Assembly (NCBI RefSeq): GCF_013302895.1 | Contig: NZ_VJOK01000001.1 | Coordinates: 4,176,083-4,240,082 of the forward strand | Source: Streptomyces albus subsp. chlorinus | GTDB taxonomy: Bacteria; Actinomycetota; Actinomycetes; Streptomycetales; Streptomycetaceae | Direction: 5' to 3' | DNA length: 64,000 bases | In this document: one piece after another, positions 60,493 to 64,000 of the stretch | How the letters are laid out: every line of letters starts with the position of its first letter | Numbering within the stretch: the first letter of the stretch is position 1 | Position numbers and translations under genes: made by a program | The notes under the pieces: model-generated | Seen by the model: only the letters and a program-made list of their open reading frames with translations | The model's database searches: none | Told to the model about the DNA's origin: nothing

Positions 60493-60563
60493 TCCCTGGC
60501 ACCCGCCCGCCGACTCTTGGCGGGGCTGACGGGCGGGTGTCCTCAACAAGAGGAGAGAGAAGT

Positions 60564-60968
60564 ATGTCAGACAACACCCAACCCCTGTACTGCGAATCGG
60601 CGCGCGCTGTCGGCAAGGCACTTCGCGAGACGTGCGGGACGCGTAAGCCCGGATGGGAGAGCGGACCCGCCATCGGTCGGCACCGTATCCCGTGCGTCCG
60701 GCCGGAAGGCCACAGCGACGCTCACCGTGACGCGCTGGGGCAGGAATGGGCGGCTACTGCCGAGAGTCCCGCTGTCAGCACCGCGCGGGCAGCACTGGCG
60801 AAGGCTGACGCGCTGGACTTCACCGACACGCGCGCCATGGCTGCCGTTATCGGCTCTCTTCGTGAGTCGCTGCGGATGGTGCTGGAACACGTCAGCGAAG
60901 AGGACGAACGGACGCAGGAAGCGCGTATCTCGCTGTGGGCATCGCTGGGAGAGGCAGAAGCCCTGTGA
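60564..60968 (+). CDS. Small phage-type protein
   Basis: A 134-residue protein. The first half has three Cys and a RHRIPCVRPEGHSDAHRDALG motif common in actinophage and Streptomyces small proteins (CxxPxGHxxxH-like, possibly metal-binding). The second half is helical. ATG 60564 with GAGGAGAG upstream. Follows the integrase by 71 bp. Confidence 0.7.
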   Translation: MSDNTQPLYCESARAVGKALRETCGTRKPGWESGPAIGRHRIPCVRPEGHSDAHRDALGQEWAATAESPAVSTARAALAKADALDFTDTRAMAAVIGSLRESLRMVLEHVSEEDERTQEARISLWASLGEAEAL

Positions 60969-61144
60969 GCCCCGTAGAAGCCTGGTCATGGCGTCAGGAG
61001 TACGAAACCCTGTCGGCACGCTGGGACGCACTCAGAACGGCACTCAGGGCCGAAGGTGACAGCGTCCTACTCCGGCAGCGCCTACAGCGAGTAGAAGCGC
61101 TCATGGCCACGCTGACGGGAGACGTTGAGGCGTTGAGCCGGTAA
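60965..61144 (+). CDS. Small helical protein
   Basis: A 59-residue protein (VSPVEAWSWRQEYETLSARW), all helical. GTG 60965 overlaps the stop of the previous gene (GTGA). No family recognised. Confidence 0.7.
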   Translation: MSPVEAWSWRQEYETLSARWDALRTALRAEGDSVLLRQRLQRVEALMATLTGDVEALSR

Positions 61145-61161
61145 GCCCCAGTGACACGAGC

Positions 61162-61190
61162 CCCCCATCTGACAACCCGTCAGATGGGGG
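61162..61190 (+). terminator. Rho-independent terminator
   Basis: Arms CCCCCATCTGAC and GTCAGATGGGGG (12 bp, perfect) followed by TTTCG. It ends the integrase operon. Confidence 0.9.
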
Positions 61191-61349
61191 TTTCGCTATT
61201 TCGGACAGCGGAAGTGGTGACGATTGAGCGGCCGGAGTGACGGCAACAGAACGCCCAAAACTAGCCCTGACCTTTACTTTCTTATGTTTCTCTACTTGAA
61301 GACTAAGCATCTAGGTTAGACATAGAGACTCTAAAGGAAAACGGGAAGC
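61191..61349 (+). promoter_or_regulatory. AT-rich promoter-like region
   Basis: Positions 61262-61345 are far more AT-rich than the rest of the window (runs such as TTTACTTTCTTATG). They lie just after a terminator and before the next gene, so they probably hold a phage promoter. Confidence 0.5.
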
Positions 61350-61679
61350 TTGGTCGGCATCACCAGTTTCGTAAGGCAGGCATTCAACCCGCTTGGCCTC
61401 AAGAGAAGGCAGCGAGCGGCAACCTGTCCCGCTGTCCAACGGGAAGCCCTGAGCGCCTGCCTGACAGCCTCTCAGGGCAGCCCCGGTATCTGCATCCGGC
61501 GAACACGTCACAGGCGCTCAGGGGGGAACGTGAAGACGCAAGCCGAACTCAAAGCCCAGTGCTCCCGCTGGCGGTCATCCGACTACGCCGACGAAGAGCG
61601 TGCGGCAGCGCGTGAACGGCGCAAGATTCGCCGGATGGCTGCCCAAATTGTTGCCCGTGGCGCTGTTCAGCAGGGCTAA
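61350..61679 (+). CDS. Small basic protein, start uncertain
   Basis: The open frame encodes up to 109 residues from TTG 61350 (AAAGGAAAACGGGAAG upstream). A shorter 49-residue product, KTQAELKAQCSRWRSSDYAD onward, could start at GTG 61530 after AGGGGGG. The C-terminal 49 residues have the better composition. No family recognised. Confidence 0.45.
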   Translation: MVGITSFVRQAFNPLGLKRRQRAATCPAVQREALSACLTASQGSPGICIRRTRHRRSGGNVKTQAELKAQCSRWRSSDYADEERAAARERRKIRRMAAQIVARGAVQQG

Positions 61680-61726
61680 AAATCGCAATTCCGGAGCATT
61701 TAGTAAAGACTTGGCAAAGTAAAAAT

Positions 61727-61967
61727 CGCTGAATCCTGGCATCAATGCAGGTCAGATGGCCTTTTATCTGGTTGTGCATAGCGTTCGACTCGCTAGATAT
61801 ACAGAGAAGGCAGTTAACGCGCCTTCGTCGCGCGCCTGCCAGGATTCAGCGCGACTCACACAAGCTACCCCCCTATCTGGGTTGTAGCGCTCGTAGCCCA
61901 TCCCTGGCAGGGGGTTACGTGTGCTCCCCGGATAGGGGGGTTTTCTGTTACCTGCCAGGGGACTTCC
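61727..61967 (+). promoter_or_regulatory. Structured leader RNA with alternative pairings over the ribosome binding site
   Basis: Non-coding. An outer inverted repeat of 14 bp: CGCTGAATCCTGGC (61727-61740) and GCCAGGATTCAGCG (61838-61851). Next is a 14-bp stem 61868-61881 / 61927-61940 (arms CCCCCCTATCTGGG and CCCGGATAGGGGGG, one G-U), then TTTTCTG, terminator-like. Inside its loop CCCTGGCAGG (61902-61911) is also complementary to CCTGCCAGGG (61951-61960), which overlaps the AGGGGA binding site of the next gene. Confidence 0.6.
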
Positions 61968-62297
61968 ATGCGCAACGACCTAGACGACCGACTAACCGAG
62001 CGCGATGCACAGCTAACCCGCTTTGCGTCGCGCTATCCCGCTGAGGCCAACGCAGTAGTTAACGCGCTCTCGAAGGTGCGCTACTACAAGGGTGAGCCTG
62101 ACGAGTTCACTTGTGCTTGCGGCTCCGTCGCTGATGAGTGGCAGCTAGTCATTCTCGCTGACGTTGAGGGTCCCGCATTCCTGCCCTACAGCGAAGACCC
62201 GGACGATTACCAAGCTTTCTGTACTCCGTGCGCGCTGGACGTGTGCGCTGACCGACTTACCCGCCTGAACGCATGGCGCTTCGAAGGGGGCAACTGA
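61968..62297 (+). CDS. Small cysteine-containing protein
   Basis: A 109-residue protein with a probable zinc site FTCACGSVADEW...FCTPCALDVC. N-terminal half helical (AEANAVVNALSKVRYY). ATG 61968; its binding site AGGGGA is part of the leader structure. No family recognised. Confidence 0.7.
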   Translation: MRNDLDDRLTERDAQLTRFASRYPAEANAVVNALSKVRYYKGEPDEFTCACGSVADEWQLVILADVEGPAFLPYSEDPDDYQAFCTPCALDVCADRLTRLNAWRFEGGN

Positions 62298-62298
62298 C

Positions 62299-62718
62299 GT
62301 GTCTTACTACGACTGGCGAAACCTCAGCGGCAAATGCGACTGGTGCGGGGAAGAGCTAAGCGGACGTAGAGAGCGGTTCTGTGGTAATGCCTGCCGCCTA
62401 GCGCTGCGTCGTTCCGAGAAGGCACAGAAGCGTCAGCGTGCCTGTGGGCTATGCGGACAGTCGTTCATCCCCCAGCGTCCCCGGCAGAAGTTCTGTGACT
62501 ACTACGAAGACGCTGACGATATCTGCCGCGAAAAGCAAGATGACAGGGATGAAGACCAAGAGCTAGCCGAGATGGACCTAGCGGAGCGTCGTGACGCTTG
62601 CTGCGAACAATGCGGCAAGGCCGTTAAGCGCGCTGCCACGGGCCGTGTGGCGAAGTATTGCGGAAACCTCTGCCGACAGAAGGCGTACTACGAGCGCAAG
62701 AAGGGACAGGCGCTATGA
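62299..62718 (+). CDS. Multi-zinc-ribbon protein
   Basis: A 139-residue protein with three CxxC units: CDWCGEELSGRRERFCGNAC, CGLCGQSFIPQRPRQKFC, and CEQCGKAVKRAATGRVAKYC. Such repeats occur in phage DNA-binding or HNH-adjacent proteins. GTG 62299, one base after the previous stop. The stop overlaps the next start (ATGA). Confidence 0.75.
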   Translation: MSYYDWRNLSGKCDWCGEELSGRRERFCGNACRLALRRSEKAQKRQRACGLCGQSFIPQRPRQKFCDYYEDADDICREKQDDRDEDQELAEMDLAERRDACCEQCGKAVKRAATGRVAKYCGNLCRQKAYYERKKGQAL

Positions 62719-62810
62719 CCCGCATTGACGCTGCTTACGCGCTCTTTCTGTTCTCGCTGTCATCTGCCGCTATCACGCTGTACGCAGTGCTTCTGATGCT
62801 GGCCGAATAG
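62715..62810 (+). CDS. 31-residue single-span membrane peptide
   Basis: MTRIDAAYALFLFSLSSAAI followed by TLYAVLLMLAE: one hydrophobic helix. ATG 62715 overlaps the upstream stop by four bases, which supports translation. Holin-like or superinfection roles are possible but unproven. Confidence 0.6.
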   Translation: MTRIDAAYALFLFSLSSAAITLYAVLLMLAE

Positions 62811-62930
62811 ACCATTTCCCCGCAGCGACACGGGCCGAATTGATGCGCGGGACCCGTAGAGCGCTGCACCAGGGGCGGGGGCTGAGAGTGGCAGTCCCCG
62901 CCCCCCCCCTACTTCCAGAGGAGAACTCAC

Positions 62931-63095
62931 ATGGACCCGTACGCGGGATTGCACGCCGTGCGCGTGCTTGAGGCATTCACGCCTACGCCGAAGGACGAAA
63001 GAGAGCGTGAGACGGTCCTACGGTCCTTCGCCACGCTCAATGAGATTGCCCGGCTTTACAAGGAAGCCACGGAGAGCGCCAATGCGTGCGAGTGA
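62931..63095 (+). CDS. 54-residue helical protein
   Basis: Reads MDPYAGLHAVRVLEAFTPTP and ends EATESANACE. ATG 62931 has AGAGGAGA upstream. Its 3' end overlaps the next gene by 14 bases. No family recognised. The 120-bp gap before it contains a run of nine C. Confidence 0.65.
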   Translation: MDPYAGLHAVRVLEAFTPTPKDERERETVLRSFATLNEIARLYKEATESANACE

Positions 63096-63321
63096 TGAGC
63101 AGTACATAGACGACTTCGCGGCGGCATTCCTCGGAACCACTCAGCGCGACCCGCGCGGACGGGTTGAGTTGGTGCGCCTCTTCGCTGTGGTCTGTGAGTG
63201 GCTGCACATGAACGATCGATCCGGCATACCAATTGGCGCGTTCAATCGCCTGGTGCGCGCTGCGGGACTGGAAGTGAAGCACCGCCCCCAAGTCGTCTAC
63301 GGCATCCGAATCACCTACTAA
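63082..63321 (+). CDS. 79-residue winged-helix-like protein
   Basis: MRASDEQYIDDFAAAFLGTT, then GRVELVRLFAVVCEWLHMND, and SGIPIGAFNRLVRAAGLEV. The layout suggests a small DNA-binding module as in Streptomyces phages. ATG 63082 with GGAGAG upstream. Confidence 0.65.
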   Translation: MRASDEQYIDDFAAAFLGTTQRDPRGRVELVRLFAVVCEWLHMNDRSGIPIGAFNRLVRAAGLEVKHRPQVVYGIRITY

Positions 63322-63353
63322 GCCAGTAGGTGACCAACTTCGAAGGACTGACC

Positions 63354-63581
63354 ATGTGGACCAACCCGCCCATTAACCGAACCCCTGAGCGTCAGGCTAA
63401 GCACCTGACCGACCTTGCCCACGCGTGGCGCTATGACGCTGGCCTTGAGCACGCAATTGAGCTTGACGGCAAGGGCGTTGAGATCAGCGCGAGCGTGCGC
63501 ACTCAGATTGGCTACTACCGCCAGGGTAAGGCGGCTGCCGAACAGCTAGGCATGAACACCAGCGCGCCGGAAGGGAACTGA
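63354..63581 (+). CDS. 75-residue phage-type protein
   Basis: MWTNPPINRTPERQAKHLTD then LAHAWRYDAGLEHAIELDGK. ATG 63354 with GAAGGA six bases upstream; GTG 63330 is in frame but poorer. No family recognised. Confidence 0.65.
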   Translation: MWTNPPINRTPERQAKHLTDLAHAWRYDAGLEHAIELDGKGVEISASVRTQIGYYRQGKAAAEQLGMNTSAPEGN

Positions 63582-63583
63582 CC

Positions 63584-64000
63584 ATGAACGCCATTGAGAA
63601 GGCCCGTGCTGCCGCTGAGAAGGCCGCACAGGAACTAGCCGCCCTTGAGACTGCCGAAGCCGAGAAGGCAGCACAGAAGGCCGCTGAGCGAGCCGAGAAG
63701 CAGCGGGCACTAGATGAGGAATTCCTTACGAAGTGGCAGGCGCTTGACGCTGAGCTACAGGCAGCCGGTTCGAAGTCTGCCGCTGATGTCGTCTATGAAG
63801 GCGGAGACGTAATTCAGGCTGTTGCCCTCTTCCACATTCAGCGAGCGAAGCGCAATGCCGTTCGGGCACACGCGCGGGCAGCGTACTTCCGGCTACACGG
63901 TGAGCACCCGGAAGACCGCTTTGCCATGGAGTTGACGTATCGGGAAATGCGGCTGGACCTTGAAGGCGCGATTAGCGGGGCTGCCGGTATGCACGCCGCT
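63584..64000 (+). CDS. Coiled-coil protein, cut by the window end
   Basis: 139 codons are visible. Residues 1-50 form an Ala/Glu/Lys-rich coiled coil (AAEKAAQELAALETAEAEKA), followed by a helical domain (AVALFHIQRAKRNAVRAHAR). ATG 63584 with AAGGGAA upstream, two bases after the previous stop. The frame is open at the window end. Confidence 0.7.
   Translation, partial: MNAIEKARAAAEKAAQELAALETAEAEKAAQKAAERAEKQRALDEEFLTKWQALDAELQAAGSKSAADVVYEGGDVIQAVALFHIQRAKRNAVRAHARAAYFRLHGEHPEDRFAMELTYREMRLDLEGAISGAAGMHAA

Larger units (their letters stand above)
58622..64000 (+). mobile_element. Prophage-like integrative element inserted in nth (left part)
   Basis: Begins at the nth break and continues beyond the window. 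It contains a large serine integrase and small, closely packed plus-strand genes with lower GC and phage-like size. No structural phage genes are visible yet. The gap 58622-58704 contains two short hairpins (CGCC/GGCG at 58651-58664; GGGGTC/GACCCC at 58674-58691) and is the probable attL arm. Confidence 0.88.

Overview
The window is high-GC actinobacterial DNA, almost certainly a Streptomyces chromosome. The evidence is the codon use, GTG/TTG starts, WblA, DUF317 and SpdB-like proteins, MmyB-type and zinc-ribbon XRE regulators, and a conserved core block (metallophosphoesterase, YqeY, PBP, WblA, paired ArsA-like ATPases, RidA, Nudix, MBL, Crp, Nth) whose order resembles the wblA region of Streptomyces coelicolor (from memory, not checked).

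Layout. 1-11 kb: the 3' end of a gene I cannot place firmly (possibly a helicase), then a nucleotide-sugar/glycan locus. It holds a sugar epimerase and a UDP-sugar dehydrogenase on the minus strand, a bacterial-type methionyl-tRNA synthetase on the plus strand, and a tight six-gene minus-strand operon (SAM methyltransferase, dimethylformamidase-like protein, GT28-like glycosyltransferase, polytopic membrane protein, FkbM methyltransferase, histidine phosphatase). 11-16 kb: a zinc-ribbon XRE regulator translationally overlapped with a 2H (2'-5' RNA ligase-like) phosphoesterase, a nucleotidyltransferase, and a large AbiJ-like protein with a PD-(D/E)XK nuclease end. 16-25 kb: an MmyB-type regulator with two dehydrogenases, a cupin, an aldo/keto reductase, a frameshifted short-chain dehydrogenase, a lipoprotein and two paralogous MFS exporters. 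A 44-bp repeat containing the palindrome TGCACTGCCAGTACA occurs upstream of the regulator and again between the SDR and the lipoprotein, which suggests one regulon.

25-31 kb: a Tn7-like transposition module, tnsA-tnsB-tnsC-tniQ, with overlapping genes and no Cas genes. 31.5-32.8 kb: two DUF317 genes, the second frameshifted. 33-41.6 kb: an integrative mobilizable element. Its minus-strand operon has a replication-type protein, a DnaC-like ATPase that starts with CTG, an SpdB-like membrane protein, MobC and a relaxase. Its plus-strand operon has an XRE repressor, an Xis-like protein and a tyrosine integrase with a LacI-type helix-turn-helix inside it. No FtsK/TraB DNA pump is visible, so it probably relies on a helper. 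Three unrecognised genes follow, up to a tRNA-Pro(CGG) gene whose 3' side carries three GGCTCCCAAA arm-like repeats.

45.4-58.6 kb: conserved chromosomal core. It ends in an endonuclease III gene cut off before its catalytic Asp and iron-sulphur cluster, exactly where a second mobile element begins. That element (58.6 kb to the window end, incomplete) encodes a large serine integrase followed by a run of small phage-type genes, with terminators and an elaborate structured leader RNA at 61.73-61.97 kb that could control translation of the gene after it.

Limits: no database or folding program was used. The outer ends of the Tn7-like element and of the mobilizable element were not found.
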